Shown here: piece by piece, positions 17,469 to 27,084 of the stretch
How positions within the stretch are numbered: position 1 is the first letter of the stretch
How the letters are laid out: every line of letters begins with the position of its first letter
From: Niabella sp.
GTDB lineage: Bacteria; Bacteroidota; Bacteroidia; Chitinophagales; Chitinophagaceae
Length of the DNA stretch: 64,000 nt
NCBI RefSeq assembly: GCF_030150205.1
Contig: NZ_JASLGT010000005.1
Coordinates: 144,595-208,594, forward strand
Direction: 5' to 3'
Notes under the pieces: model-generated
What the model saw: only the letters and a program-made list of their open reading frames with translations
Databases searched by the model: none
Told to the model about the DNA's origin: nothing
Program-made: the position numbers and the translations under genes

Positions 17469-18570
17469 TGGATGATGCTTCTGTTTCGCCTTTCTGCTGA
17501 TAATTGTTAACAGTAGCCAATAGTTCTTTCCGGTACCGGTAGATGTCATCCAGTGATTCCAGTAACTTCTTTTCACCGTTATCTTTCCCGTTATGAAAAA
17601 GCTCCAGGTATTTTTTAGAAAAGTTGAAATGCAACCTTGCCACAGGCTTCCGGTTATTATCATCCAGCAAAATACCAAAGTAGGATTGTGTATCTCTGAA
17701 GGCGATCCTGCCGGCCGGCACGACTTCTCTTAAAATGGCTTTAATGATTTGTGAGCCTTCTATTTCTTCTTCGGTGGTAATAAATTTAGACGCTTCCGGT
17801 GTGCCATCAACCGGGGTAACTTCCGGGTGGTCTGATTTTGATGGATTTTTTTCATTGATGTTTAAAGCGCTCTTCAGTCTTGAATTGATGGACTCATTGA
17901 TTGAATTAGATAGGGCTCTCCGGGTATATTCTTTAAAACTGGCCATCCGGGAGGCTGTTAGCGGCTTTTCAAAAAAACGGCTGACTAAAAGTTTCACCAG
18001 TTCATCAGAGGGATCCTGGAGTTCTTTTTCAAATTCGTTCCGGATGGCTTTAATATATTTCAGATCTTCGGCAGAATCCAGGATGCCTGTGAAATCGTAG
18101 CCCTGCTTGGTGAACTTTTCGAGAAGCTTAATGCTAGCGTCTTTAAGGTTGGCCAGCTCCAAGGTAAAAAACGGTTTATCGTCCATAATATTGGGTCGTT
18201 CAAGGTCCGCATAAAAATTATAGACCAACCCGTTGGTAAGCACACCAAACCGCGATTTGGAAACATGGTAGTACCGGTGTAGCTGGGAATTATGTGCATC
18301 CGCCTTCTCCTTCCAATGTTTGCACTCGATGATGAGTACGGGCTCACCATCTTTTTTAATAACATAGTCGATCTTTTCACCTTTCTTGGTTCCAATATCG
18401 CAAATATATTCCGGTATTACTTCTGTGGGATTGAAAATATCATAACCGATGGTCTGGATAAAAGGCATCACAAAGGCGTTTTTTGTAGCTTCTTCTGTAT
18501 TGATCTGGTCTTTTAATGCATCTACTCTTTGATGCAGCTGCTCCAGCTTTAGTTTTAAGTCATTCTCCAT
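17458..18570 (-). CDS. Type I restriction HsdR N-terminal-like (PDDEXK) protein
   Basis: A 370-aa protein with a PDDEXK nuclease core at residues ~35-130: D68 (KIDYVI) and the E-x-K of IECKHW (E82/K84), followed by FGVLTNGLVYNFYADL. This is the HSDR_N_2 pattern of stand-alone proteins related to the nuclease domain of type I restriction enzymes, without the helicase part. An N-terminal coiled coil (1-30) precedes it. The C-terminal ~170 residues include a linker and a strand-rich domain (RIAFRDTQSYFGILLDD...RLHFNF) seen in such proteins. First gene of the HNH/coiled-coil/DUF4407 operon. No modification methylase is nearby, so classical restriction is not supported. Confidence 0.85.
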   Translation of the reverse strand: MENDLKLKLEQLHQRVDALKDQINTEEATKNAFVMPFIQTIGYDIFNPTEVIPEYICDIGTKKGEKIDYVIKKDGEPVLIIECKHWKEKADAHNSQLHRYYHVSKSRFGVLTNGLVYNFYADLERPNIMDDKPFFTLELANLKDASIKLLEKFTKQGYDFTGILDSAEDLKYIKAIRNEFEKELQDPSDELVKLLVSRFFEKPLTASRMASFKEYTRRALSNSINESINSRLKSALNINEKNPSKSDHPEVTPVDGTPEASKFITTEEEIEGSQIIKAILREVVPAGRIAFRDTQSYFGILLDDNNRKPVARLHFNFSKKYLELFHNGKDNGEKKLLESLDDIYRYRKELLATVNNYQQKGETEASSNER

Positions 18571-18746
18571 GTTAAGATCGTTTATGAGATGTAAGCAATA
18601 GGGGCGTCCCGTACTGTACGGATCGCTTCAGCTGCTAAAGTAATATGTGAGAAGGGGCTTCAATTACGGAAAACCGTAAAAGACTGGATTTTTATTTTTT
18701 GGAAGATGCGGATTCAGCCATCTTACCATGAAGTTGTAGTAACCCT

Positions 18747-19238
18747 CTACCGCCGCCGCCATTCCCAGGGAGGCATAGGAGCTTCATCTGCCCACAGCCC
18801 TTTTCGCTGCTGCCGGGCTGCCGTTTCCAGCGCTGCATATGCTGCATCATCGGAATATTTTTTAAAATGCCAGGCAAGTCCGTTTCTCACCAGCTCTTTA
18901 TTGAGATTTTGCCCGTCATCCAGGATCACTTCCGCAATGAGGCGTTTGTTGCGGTCGTATTGGTGGTGCTGCAGGAGGGCTACATACTTTCCGAAACACC
19001 GGTCGGAAACAAATTGTTTGGCACGGTTTCCAAAGGGCTGTTTCTTTTCCGGGCAGTCTATATGCGCAAATCGTACAACCTGTTCCCGGTCGTTCATCAG
19101 CAACACAAAGGTGTCGCCGTCTTTTACACGAACGACCTTGTAAGTTGTTGAGGGATCCGGTGGTCCGGACCGGTGTTGCTGTGGTGAACGACTGCAGCCG
19201 GCTAAAAACAGTAACAGAAGGGCTAAATACGGATACAT
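18747..19238 (-). CDS. Thermonuclease-family (SNase-like) lipoprotein
   Basis: A 163-aa predicted lipoprotein (lipobox LFLAGC, Cys15) with a staphylococcal-nuclease OB-fold: VVRVKDGDTFVLL with the calcium-binding Asp residues, RFAHIDCPE carrying catalytic Arg and Glu, and YDRNKRLIAEV with the second Arg. It probably degrades DNA or RNA in the periplasm or at the cell surface. Single-gene unit ending ~175 bp before the start of the PDDEXK operon on the same strand. Confidence 0.9.
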   Translation of the reverse strand: MYPYLALLLLFLAGCSRSPQQHRSGPPDPSTTYKVVRVKDGDTFVLLMNDREQVVRFAHIDCPEKKQPFGNRAKQFVSDRCFGKYVALLQHHQYDRNKRLIAEVILDDGQNLNKELVRNGLAWHFKKYSDDAAYAALETAARQQRKGLWADEAPMPPWEWRRR

Positions 19239-19333
19239 GGTGAAGTTATTAAAGATGCAGCCTTAGGCAAATACAGGCGTATTGCGATGCTGCGCAAAGA
19301 AATATTTTTTGGAAATTTTTCCGTTGATGCCCA

Positions 19334-20308
19334 CTAATGTTTTAGCGGAAGAATATGTTTTTGGTATATATGTTCCGTCAGCGGATTCAGGGTTCGCTCT
19401 GTATAAACCGGGTGGTCGCCCTTCCGGGTATAGTACTCAATGTTGCCATTAAGCCGTATATAAGATATCCGGTTGATATCAGCTTCGGTAATGGTATCCG
19501 GCCGGGTTATCTTTTTAAAATGGACCTGTTTTTCTGTGTCCAGCGGAATAACAAGCGATCCGTATATTTTTTGATTACAGGGAATGGACTGGTAATGATC
19601 GCCGGTCCAGTACATGCATTCGGGAACATGTTGGAAACCGGCCTTTATATATTGGTAAACGGGCACAACGGCAGATGCCAGCACTACAGCAGCTACCGGT
19701 ATGGTTATGGCTTTAAAATGAAGTTTGAATGTTGCCGGAGACTTTAAAATGGTTGAAAATGCTCCAGGTTTGGGATCCTTAATTACCGGATCTTCTGTTC
19801 CTGTTGCTTCGGGCCCCGGCGCATCGGCTTCGCCGGTATCTTCAGCAGGCACAGCGTATGCGGTATCCGCTACTGCCGGGTCGATGCGTTCTTCCGCTTC
19901 CTGCTTTTCCGGAGACAGCCCTATAGCATCTTCTTTATCCTGCTTTTCCGGATTCTTTTTTTTCCATAGCTCAAAGGGCCTGGGCTCAAAGTTGATCAGC
20001 CAGGCCAGCAGTTCGATATTTTTTTGGTTGGTGTCAATCGGTGAATTATTTAAAAATTTGATCGGCTGCTTAAATTTATTGATGTCGAAGTTGTCAATAG
20101 TATGCCGATACGTTTTTTGATCAATTGATGTTCCAAAAAATGTTCGCAAGGTTGGCTCATCTTTCCGGTCCCATCTTTCAGCACATACGATCAGGCACTC
20201 ATCTCTTAGCTGAGCCGGAGTAGGCTCCTTGAGATTTAGCGACAATGTTCCGGCGAGCTTCTTTTGCGCATAATCCAGCAATATTTGGTCGATGTAGTCC
20301 TTATACAT
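19334..20308 (-). CDS. Hypothetical membrane protein, divergent from response regulator
   Basis: A 324-aa protein with an N-terminal cytoplasmic helical part (~1-115), a long acidic Ala/Pro/Glu-rich linker (~120-180), one membrane helix (ITIPVAAVVLASAVVPVYQYI, ~205-225) and a C-terminal ~95-residue exported domain containing a CxxW...C pattern (PECMYWTGDHYQSIPCN). Not recognised. The layout resembles an anti-sigma or sensor-like transmembrane protein. It is divergent from an orphan response regulator 125 bp away. The Met at 20308 is preferred; the upstream in-frame Met at 20332 adds 8 residues. Confidence 0.7.
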   Translation of the reverse strand: MYKDYIDQILLDYAQKKLAGTLSLNLKEPTPAQLRDECLIVCAERWDRKDEPTLRTFFGTSIDQKTYRHTIDNFDINKFKQPIKFLNNSPIDTNQKNIELLAWLINFEPRPFELWKKKNPEKQDKEDAIGLSPEKQEAEERIDPAVADTAYAVPAEDTGEADAPGPEATGTEDPVIKDPKPGAFSTILKSPATFKLHFKAITIPVAAVVLASAVVPVYQYIKAGFQHVPECMYWTGDHYQSIPCNQKIYGSLVIPLDTEKQVHFKKITRPDTITEADINRISYIRLNGNIEYYTRKGDHPVYTERTLNPLTEHIYQKHILPLKH

Positions 20309-20432
20309 TGTACAAAGATTGTAAAGTAACAACCAGTATGTTTACGGAAACCCGTATTGCTGCTATTGCATAGCGGATTATTTTTGAATCCGAAGAATGT
20401 AATGTTCAACAGATTTTAATTTCAGCATCCGG

Positions 20433-21098
20433 ATGATCAAAAAAGCATTAGTCGCAGAAGACCATGAATGTGTTAGTATTTCGGTTCAGAAAGCGCTGGA
20501 AGAACTCCGGTTGCAGCAGATCGATCATGTATCTTATTGTGATGTTGCGCTGATGAAAATTAAGAAGGCCCTTCAGAACAATGATTCCTATGATATTCTT
20601 ATTACCGATCTCTCTTTCAAAAAGGATCACCTGGATCAACAATTAAGCGATGGGGCGGCTCTTATTGCCGCTGCCCGGAAGGTGCAGCCGGATCTGAAAG
20701 TGCTGGTATTTTCTGTTGAGGACCGGCCTGCCGTTGTCAAAAACTTATTTGATGCGTTTGGAATTGACGGATATGTACCAAAGTCCAGGGGGGATAAAAA
20801 AGAGCTAAAGAAAGCGTTGGACCATATAAATGCGAATCAGCAATATTATCCGCCAAACCTGGTACAACAAATAAAGGAACAGGAAAGGCACCTGTTTACC
20901 GCTTTCGATAAAATGCTTATCGCACAAATGCTCCAGGTAAAACGCCAACCGGAAATTGCGGAGTATTTTAAAAAGAACAATATCCGGCCTTCCAGTTTAA
21001 GCAGTATTGAGAAGCGCCTTGCCGTGATGAAGGAGGCATTGGGTTTTGCTACCAACGAACAATTGGTTGCGCATTGTGTAAAGAACGGTATTGTCTGA
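20433..21098 (+). CDS. Response regulator, receiver plus helix-turn-helix output
   Basis: A 221-aa protein. The receiver domain (1-~125) has acidic residues D10/H11 in AEDHE, phospho-acceptor D59 in ILITDLSF and the conserved Lys in YVPKSRG. The C-terminal ~65 residues form a helical, LuxR-like output (MLQVKRQPEIAEYF...SSIEKRLAVMKEALG). No histidine kinase is next to it. The divergent membrane protein could be its partner or target (inference). Confidence 0.87.
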   Translation: MIKKALVAEDHECVSISVQKALEELRLQQIDHVSYCDVALMKIKKALQNNDSYDILITDLSFKKDHLDQQLSDGAALIAAARKVQPDLKVLVFSVEDRPAVVKNLFDAFGIDGYVPKSRGDKKELKKALDHINANQQYYPPNLVQQIKEQERHLFTAFDKMLIAQMLQVKRQPEIAEYFKKNNIRPSSLSSIEKRLAVMKEALGFATNEQLVAHCVKNGIV

Positions 21099-21276
21099 TA
21101 TGCACGTTATCCTGCGATGTGGCTGGTAACGATCGGCTTCGGGCAGCTCCGCTCAGCAAACCTGCGGAAATCGTTCTGCTCAGCGTTGCACGTGTATATG
21201 TAAAAAATGCAATCGCTGGTCTTCATTCCGCCTGGCCTGAAGCATTTTCTGGAATGTGGAGGGCCGCTGGTAGGTC

Positions 21277-21783
21277 CTACGCGTTTTTCATTTGCTCAAC
21301 GGCTGCCCATCCCTCCGGTGTAATTCCCATGATCTCTGTAACCACACCTAATGTTTGATAAGTGTCGAAGAAGGCCATACGTGCAATAGGATGATCTACT
21401 TCGCTGATGATGGCATAACCCTGTTCCTGCAGTGCGCCGGAGGCCTGTTCAAACCCATCTACCGGCAACCGGTAGGCAAGGTGCTGTGTACCGCCCTCCG
21501 GATGTTTTGCAAGATAGTCGTGAAACATGCTTTGCCCTGAAAGCGGCTGCACCAGTTCAATAAAGATACTACCGTTATAAACCTGTGTAGTCAGCCACTC
21601 ACCGGCTACGATCCGGCCATAATACGTCATGTTCAGGTCCTGCGCCCGAACCTGCTGAGGTGGCGGAAAGCCGGCAAGTTCCAGGGTGCCGGCAAGTAGT
21701 GTTACAGCGGCGTGGATGTCCGGAACTACCCAGCCGATCTGTGCCAGTTCAAGTCCTGCGGTGGATGGATGTGTATGTTTCAT
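21277..21783 (-). CDS. VOC-superfamily (glyoxalase-like) protein
   Basis: A 168-aa protein with paired VOC modules: LELAQIGWVVPDIHAAV with a metal-type position at the start, IFIELVQPLSGQSMFHDYL, GTQHLAYRLP, and VVTEIMG carrying a Glu ligand. This is the Glyoxalase_4/methylmalonyl-CoA-epimerase-like group; the exact substrate is unknown. The ATG at 21783 gives the family N-terminus, and longer upstream reading is unrelated. It is divergent from a MarR gene, which may regulate it. Confidence 0.87.
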   Translation of the reverse strand: MKHTHPSTAGLELAQIGWVVPDIHAAVTLLAGTLELAGFPPPQQVRAQDLNMTYYGRIVAGEWLTTQVYNGSIFIELVQPLSGQSMFHDYLAKHPEGGTQHLAYRLPVDGFEQASGALQEQGYAIISEVDHPIARMAFFDTYQTLGVVTEIMGITPEGWAAVEQMKNA

Positions 21784-21991
21784 ATTTATTGTTGTTACGG
21801 ATAGTAAAGTTAAAATGAATAACCCGGTTGTTCCGGGGGGATTTGCGCCGGTATCAGGGCGGTTTGCGGCGTTTTCCGCAGGGCTGATGAATGGACGATT
21901 GAAGGACACCAAAAAAACGACGTTCGCTACCACTTACCGGCTTTTTTTCCAGGTTTACCGGATCGGATCAGAAAATCTGGGGTAAACTATT

Positions 21992-22010
21992 TATCTTTAT
22001 GATCAAGATA
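21992..22010. promoter_or_regulatory. Candidate MarR operator over the marR promoter
   Basis: TATCTT and AAGATA form a 6-bp dyad with a 7-bp spacer, and a further ATCAAGATA half-site follows at ~22018-22025. The dyad overlaps TATCTTTA, a near match to the -7 box, so a repressor bound here would block its own gene. Confidence 0.4.
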
Positions 22011-22027
22011 ATTAATCATCAAGATAT

Positions 22028-22489
22028 ATGCCGGTAAAAGAAACAGAAAACCTGGGCGATCTGGGAAGAGAGGTCTCCGATGTTACCATATTGATGCATG
22101 AGGCTATCGCCAGGGCTGCAGGACTTACAGGGGTGGATCATAAGTACCTCAGCCTTATCCTGCGACAGGGGCCATTAACCGCAGGTGCGTTATCCGGCCT
22201 TACCGGCCTCACTACAGGGGCTGTAACGGCCCTGATTGACCGGCTGGAGAACCGGAAGCTGGTAAGTCGCGAATTGGACAAAACCGACCGGCGGAAAGTA
22301 TTGATCGTTGCGAATAAGGCTAAGGCAAAAAAGCTATTTGAGCCATCCAATCACCGGCTGAAAGCGGATGTAGAAAAACTGGTTTCAACTTATAGCAGGA
22401 AGGAGGTGCAGCTGATTGCCGGCTATTTCCGCTCATCGATCAGGATTATGAAGGCATTCACCAGTGAACTGAATGCAAAATCAAAATAA
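22028..22489 (+). CDS. MarR-family transcriptional regulator
   Basis: A 153-aa winged-helix regulator. Helix-turn-helix and recognition helix are at ~50-80 (LTAGALSGLTGLTTGAVTALIDRL), followed by the wing with KTDRRKV. MarR proteins are dimers that often repress divergent or downstream genes and respond to small phenolic or stress ligands. It is followed 52 bp later by a membrane-protein gene and faces a divergent VOC gene, a typical local regulon. Confidence 0.92.
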   Translation: MPVKETENLGDLGREVSDVTILMHEAIARAAGLTGVDHKYLSLILRQGPLTAGALSGLTGLTTGAVTALIDRLENRKLVSRELDKTDRRKVLIVANKAKAKKLFEPSNHRLKADVEKLVSTYSRKEVQLIAGYFRSSIRIMKAFTSELNAKSK

Positions 22490-22540
22490 ACGGCTTGCTT
22501 CTTTTACAGGAAGTAGCAGCAATTATTAAAACAAAGCATT

Positions 22541-23047
22541 ATGAGCAATGTTAATATGGAGTATATAACAAGGGCCGAGAGCTGGTTATTGATAACCCTT
22601 CTTGCATATTTTTTGCTGAACGGAGCACAGCTTTTTGAAACGGCAGTACTGGTTCCCAAATGGACGGCTGCTCCACCCCGCTCCTTCCAGTATTTTAAAG
22701 CACCTTATGGAGCCGATCTCAAAACGTTCTGGATCATTGCTCATTCGATCCATGAGCTCACATTTATACTGGCCATCGTTTTCTGTTGGAAAATTGATCC
22801 GGTCAGGAACGGGCTGCTGTTCCTGTTTGCCGTGCATTTTATATTGCGGGTTTGGACCCTTATTTATTTTGCTCCCAACATCATCGAGTTTCAGGCCATT
22901 GCAAATGGCAAATCCTTTAACATCGACTTATTAAGCCGTACAAAACAGTGGAGGGCATTGAACTATATCCGGGTCGGTATTTTTATGGCTGTTTCCGTTG
23001 GCTTAATTCCCCTGTTGGTAAAGCTCAGCGGTCTCAAAAACGGGTAA
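22541..23047 (+). CDS. Small four-helix integral membrane protein
   Basis: A 168-aa protein with about four membrane helices (~15-35, 65-85, 90-110, 143-163). No named family recognised. Residues between helices 1 and 2 (PPRSFQYFKAPYGADLKTFW) are periplasmic or cytoplasmic loop with aromatic content. Located immediately after marR, so probably cotranscribed and part of its regulon. Confidence 0.75.
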   Translation: MSNVNMEYITRAESWLLITLLAYFLLNGAQLFETAVLVPKWTAAPPRSFQYFKAPYGADLKTFWIIAHSIHELTFILAIVFCWKIDPVRNGLLFLFAVHFILRVWTLIYFAPNIIEFQAIANGKSFNIDLLSRTKQWRALNYIRVGIFMAVSVGLIPLLVKLSGLKNG

Positions 23048-23221
23048 GCTTTTTTATGGCCCCGCTGCAGCACATATGGCCGCTTCGTTGTGTCACTCAC
23101 TTCAGCACCTTTTCATCATCCCGGCTAGGTTTGCCGAAAGCGGACGAGTGGAGGGCGTTTCCGTACTCCGGGAACTCGTCTCAAAACGTATATCCTGAAT
23201 AAATTCTTTTCTTTGCCGCAT

Positions 23222-23833
23222 ATGTATTTATCAAAGGCATTTTCCATAGGAGATCAGAATCTGGAAATCTGTATGCCTCAGCCGGATAATATCCAACAGG
23301 GATACCAGCACAATAAAAACGCCGCTTACTGGGCGCAGGTATGGCCCGCGGCGATCGGCCTTTGTATGTTCTTACAGCAGCATAAAGAATATGTTGCGGA
23401 TCAGCAGGTACTGGAACTGGCTGCGGGACTGGGTCTGCCGGGGCTATACGCTGGCTTCCTCGCCAAACAGGTAACCATCAGCGATCGGGAAGCGCTGGCA
23501 TCCGATTATGTAAAGCGGTCGGCGGAACAATTACAGCTATATAACGTAACCGCAAAACCGCTGGATTGGAAGGATGCCGTTACACTGCCGTTGCCAGATG
23601 TTGTTTTGCTGAGCGATGTAAACTATGAACCGGCAGTGTTTACCGAATTAAAAAAAGTGATTGACCACTTCCTGCAAAATAAGGTTACAGTCATTATCAG
23701 CACGCCGCAGCGGCTGATGGCAAAGCCGTTCATCACCCCATTGCTGCCCTATGCCACCCTTCAATGGAACTGCACCGTTACCCTTAATCATACCGGAACG
23801 GATATAAGCATTTTTGTATTAAACCGGGAATAG
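23222..23833 (+). CDS. Class I SAM-dependent methyltransferase
   Basis: A 203-aa protein with the SAM-binding motif VLELAAGLGLPGL (~68-80), an acidic strand-2 end (TISDRE) and the DVVLLSDVNYEP post-II motif, characteristic of the Methyltransf_16/lysine-methyltransferase-like group. KNAAYWAQVWPAA before motif I is typical of that family. The ATG at 23222 is chosen over a TTG three codons upstream. The target protein is unknown. Confidence 0.85.
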   Translation: MYLSKAFSIGDQNLEICMPQPDNIQQGYQHNKNAAYWAQVWPAAIGLCMFLQQHKEYVADQQVLELAAGLGLPGLYAGFLAKQVTISDREALASDYVKRSAEQLQLYNVTAKPLDWKDAVTLPLPDVVLLSDVNYEPAVFTELKKVIDHFLQNKVTVIISTPQRLMAKPFITPLLPYATLQWNCTVTLNHTGTDISIFVLNRE

Positions 23834-24349
23834 ATTTGCAACCTTGAGGATGGTTCTATAATGCGCTGTACAGGAAACCCGATGATGTCCAATCCCTGGT
23901 TTGGTGCCTATGGCGGCTCTCTGTAGCCGGGTCCGCATGTAGATTTGTTATCGCTGCAGCCCATGCACCTGCCTTTGTATGACCATGCACCATCGGCGCA
24001 GCCGGGGGAGCGTGCTTTTTATTGAAACAGGCCGTTCAATTACTCAATACTAATGCGCTATATTTTCATTAATTAAGTTATTTTTATAGGAGTAAGGAGT
24101 TTAACAATCCTTGTATGAAAACAAACAAGCTGCTAAACGCTTACTGTCGTTGCTTGTTATCGCACAGCAATCGGGGTTGTGTCCGCTCAAAGGCGGGGTT
24201 GAAAAAAATACAACGGCAACGTTTTTTTCTGGGTTATCAATTAGACGTGGGTTATACAACCGGGTGCAGCTAATCAGCCATAAAAGGATAAAGCAGGCTG
24301 ATAAATGATAGATTGAACGTGGTAAAAACGAACAATTAAACCAATAGCC
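23834..24349. other. 515-bp intergenic region, no recognised gene
   Basis: Bases ~24100-24310 stay open on both strands for 65-88 codons, but neither translation resembles a known protein and start sites are poor. GGGTTAT occurs twice (24230s and 24250s). Could be a decayed element. Confidence 0.4.
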
Positions 24350-24760
24350 ATGGGTGATGAACTGCATATTACCCGCAAAGAAAACTGGTGGGATAAGGAT
24401 CCGGCATTAAATATTTCTATGCAGGAGTGGACGGAGCTCGTGAACCAGGGTGCTGAAATGCGGCTGAATCATGAGGCAACGGCTACTACAATAAGTGGCG
24501 AAACCATAACCGTTCATAGCGAAGGATTGGCTGTATGGACGGCCTATTCCTGCGATGGTATCCATGGTAATCATCCCTGGTTCTTATACCAGGATGGAAA
24601 TATCTGCGTAAAGAACCCCGATAAGGAGATCATTCGCAAAATGCAGGCGATAGCGGTCCTGCTTCATGCAAAGGTGGTGGGAGATGAGGGACTGCCATAT
24701 GTGCCGGACGAACCGGCATCCACGCCGGGTTTAACCAAAAGATGGTGGAAGTTTTGGTAA
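24350..24760 (+). CDS. Hypothetical protein
   Basis: A 136-aa soluble acidic protein, no signal peptide, not recognised. The middle (TISGETITVHSEGLAVWTAYS, then WFLYQDGNICVKNPDKEI) looks like a compact alpha/beta domain and the C-terminus is Pro-rich ending KRWWKFW. Coding status is supported by protein-like composition and a clean ATG after an A-rich stretch. Followed by ~280 bp without a convincing gene. Confidence 0.65.
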   Translation: MGDELHITRKENWWDKDPALNISMQEWTELVNQGAEMRLNHEATATTISGETITVHSEGLAVWTAYSCDGIHGNHPWFLYQDGNICVKNPDKEIIRKMQAIAVLLHAKVVGDEGLPYVPDEPASTPGLTKRWWKFW

Positions 24761-25039
24761 CGATAAGCCGCTTGCTGCCTTCCTTTTTAAGATGCGGAGG
24801 TGGTGAAGGGTTTCTTTTATCGTTGCATTGCTTAAGTTTGGTAAGCAGGGGCAGGGTGGGATATGAAGCCGCGCGGTGTATAATGAAGCGACTGTTCCGC
24901 CATACGGCCGGTTCCACACTTCCGGCCTGTAAGAGCTGTAAGCAGTCATACGATCGTATTTGCAGGAGATTATTTACCAGGAGTAGCTGTTGCGTTTTTA
25001 AAGAAAGAACCGTTTTATCAAAAAAACATAATACATCTC

Positions 25040-25558
25040 ATGAGAGCAACGGTTATCATTGTTTGCTTGCTGGCCATTTTTACAGCAGCCTGTAAAAAAG
25101 ACAATAATCAGCCCAAAGGCTATATGTTTACCACTGCCTTTAAAAATGACTTGCCGGTACCGGTGGAGATCAGAAGAGGGCGGTTATGGCAAAGAGGGCC
25201 CGCTCAACCGGATACCCTGGTATACCAGGATACGCTCAAAATTGCTGCGCATGGATCGTATGAAAAAGGACAGTTTATTTGCACCGAGAACTGTAATGCT
25301 CCAATATTGGACTACACCAGTTATCTGACTGTGTTTGAGATTGCAAAAGTCGTTATTCAGGATAAGGAGCGTATGGACAGTTCCTGCTTTACAAAAGCCT
25401 ACATTTCAAAAGACCAGTTTTTTAAATGTGACGAATCGGTAACCGGCACCCCCAATATATATACGTACAGTCAATATAAAGAAACAAAGGATCTCCGGGG
25501 TAATATCATCCGGAGGGAGTATATATTTGATGCGGACGATCTGGCAGCCGTTAAGTAG
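25040..25558 (+). CDS. Hypothetical lipoprotein
   Basis: A 172-aa protein with a signal peptide and lipobox (LLAIFTAAC, Cys18, then KKDNNQ). The mature part is strand-rich and contains four Cys, two of them in CTENC. No family recognised. Probably surface or periplasm-anchored. Confidence 0.75.
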   Translation: MRATVIIVCLLAIFTAACKKDNNQPKGYMFTTAFKNDLPVPVEIRRGRLWQRGPAQPDTLVYQDTLKIAAHGSYEKGQFICTENCNAPILDYTSYLTVFEIAKVVIQDKERMDSSCFTKAYISKDQFFKCDESVTGTPNIYTYSQYKETKDLRGNIIRREYIFDADDLAAVK

Positions 25559-25711
25559 CTGTTTCAGTTACCGGGCCGCATTTTGTTCTTTTTACCATTC
25601 CCGGGGAGAATAATACCCCTTCTTTTTACGATCAATATAACGGTTCAAAATAGAAGGCTCCGCCTGCTTCGAAGCCGGTGTAACATTTTAGCATTTTTGC
25701 GTATAAGGGAT

Positions 25712-27084
25712 ATGAGATCCATCGCTTGTTTGTTCGGTGCCATTTTCATCGTTTTTATGGGCCTTACGGGACGTGCACAAGCCCACCCCGTGCTTTTTTC
25801 GCCTGAGGAGCTGAAGGAAGACCTTGCCAGCCTCCGGCACCTGATCACCACTGTGCATGTAAATCCCAATAGCGAGTTAACGCCTGCTCAATATGATGGG
25901 CTGTTTAGTACTATTGCCGCTTCGCTGCAGCATGCGGCCACTGCTACTGAGTTTTTAAAGAAGATACGACCGGTAATGGCCCGGCTTTCGGACGAACATG
26001 CGCAGCTAAACCTAAAACCTGAGCTGCTGGATATTGCATATCGACATGAGCCCGTGTACCTGCCTTTTACATTAAAAAAGCGAGGTGACCGTTACTACAT
26101 TGATCAATGCCTGGGCCTTGTGGCTGACAGGTATAGCGGACAGGAAATACGTAGCGTTAACGGGGTGCCCGTAGCGGATCTGCTGCATCGATGTGCGCTG
26201 ACTATCACCGGTTACCCTGCCCAGCGGATGGAAACAGCCCTACGGCAGTTTGGGTACCTGTATCCCTGGGCGGTAAACGCATTAACTACCTTTTTTATCA
26301 TAGGAACTGCCGGCAAAACGATCCATATGCCAGGTGTCAGTCTGAAGGAATGGGAGGCCTTTCGAGCGGCGCAGGCGGTACCCGGTTGCACGGAGCGGTT
26401 GTCGTATACCCGCTATGGCAGCACCGGTTATTTGAATGCCTGCTCTTTTGATGTACAGCCAAAGGAACCTATTCCCGCGATTCCATCCGGGCCAGGATCG
26501 ACGGAATTTTTAAACAGATACAGGCAGATAATATAACCCAGCTGATTATCGATGTAAGTCGCAATGAAGGCGGAAGCACGGCCGTTGGCGATTACCTCAT
26601 CAGTGCTATTTATCACCAGCCCTACCAGGGCTACCAGACCAATTGGAAGCGGAGCGACGAATATTTAAAGCTATTGCGGTCCTGGGGATTTGACAATGCG
26701 CAATATGCTGCTGAGCCGGTGGGCCGGATATTGCATTTTGCATCGGAGCAGGTAATACCTGAGTTGGTTCCCTATCCCTATAAGGGAAAAGTAACGGTGG
26801 TAATAGGCCCTGCTACTTTTTCCAGTGCCATGAATTTTGCTACTTTGATTAAAGACAACCGCATGGCCAGGTTGATAGGGCAAACACCCATTAATGGGCA
26901 TCCTACCAGCATTGGCGAAATGTATTATACCAACCTGCCACATACGCAGCTCTTTGTGCGCTTTGGAGTAAAGGAACATATCCGGCCTGCCGGTAAAGTA
27001 TCGGATAATAACCTGCAGCCGGATATTATATTAACGGACGAACAGATGCGTGATGTGAACCTTCTGATTCAAAAGGTTCATTAG
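25712..27084 (+). pseudogene. S41-family (tail-specific/C-terminal processing-like) peptidase, frameshifted
   Basis: The first 274 codons from the ATG at 25712 encode a signal peptide (MRSIACLFGAIFIVFMGLTG), a helical N-terminal domain and a PDZ-like segment (GQEIRSVNGVPVADLL), then stop at 26534-26536. From about 26465 the +1-shifted frame continues the protein directly (RDSIRARIDGIF, ITQLIIDVSRNEGGST, VVIGPATFSSAMNF with the catalytic Ser) to a stop at 27082-27084. Restoring one base, most simply a G in the AAGG run near 26464, gives a ~457-aa S41 protease. Either an inactivating mutation or a sequencing error. Confidence 0.87.

Noticed and set aside
17458..18570. Complete type I restriction system
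   Set aside because: Only the HsdR N-terminal-like nuclease is present; no helicase domain, HsdM or HsdS nearby.
24101..24367. Overlapping ORFs on both strands
   Set aside because: Neither has a good start or a family; kept only as an intergenic note.
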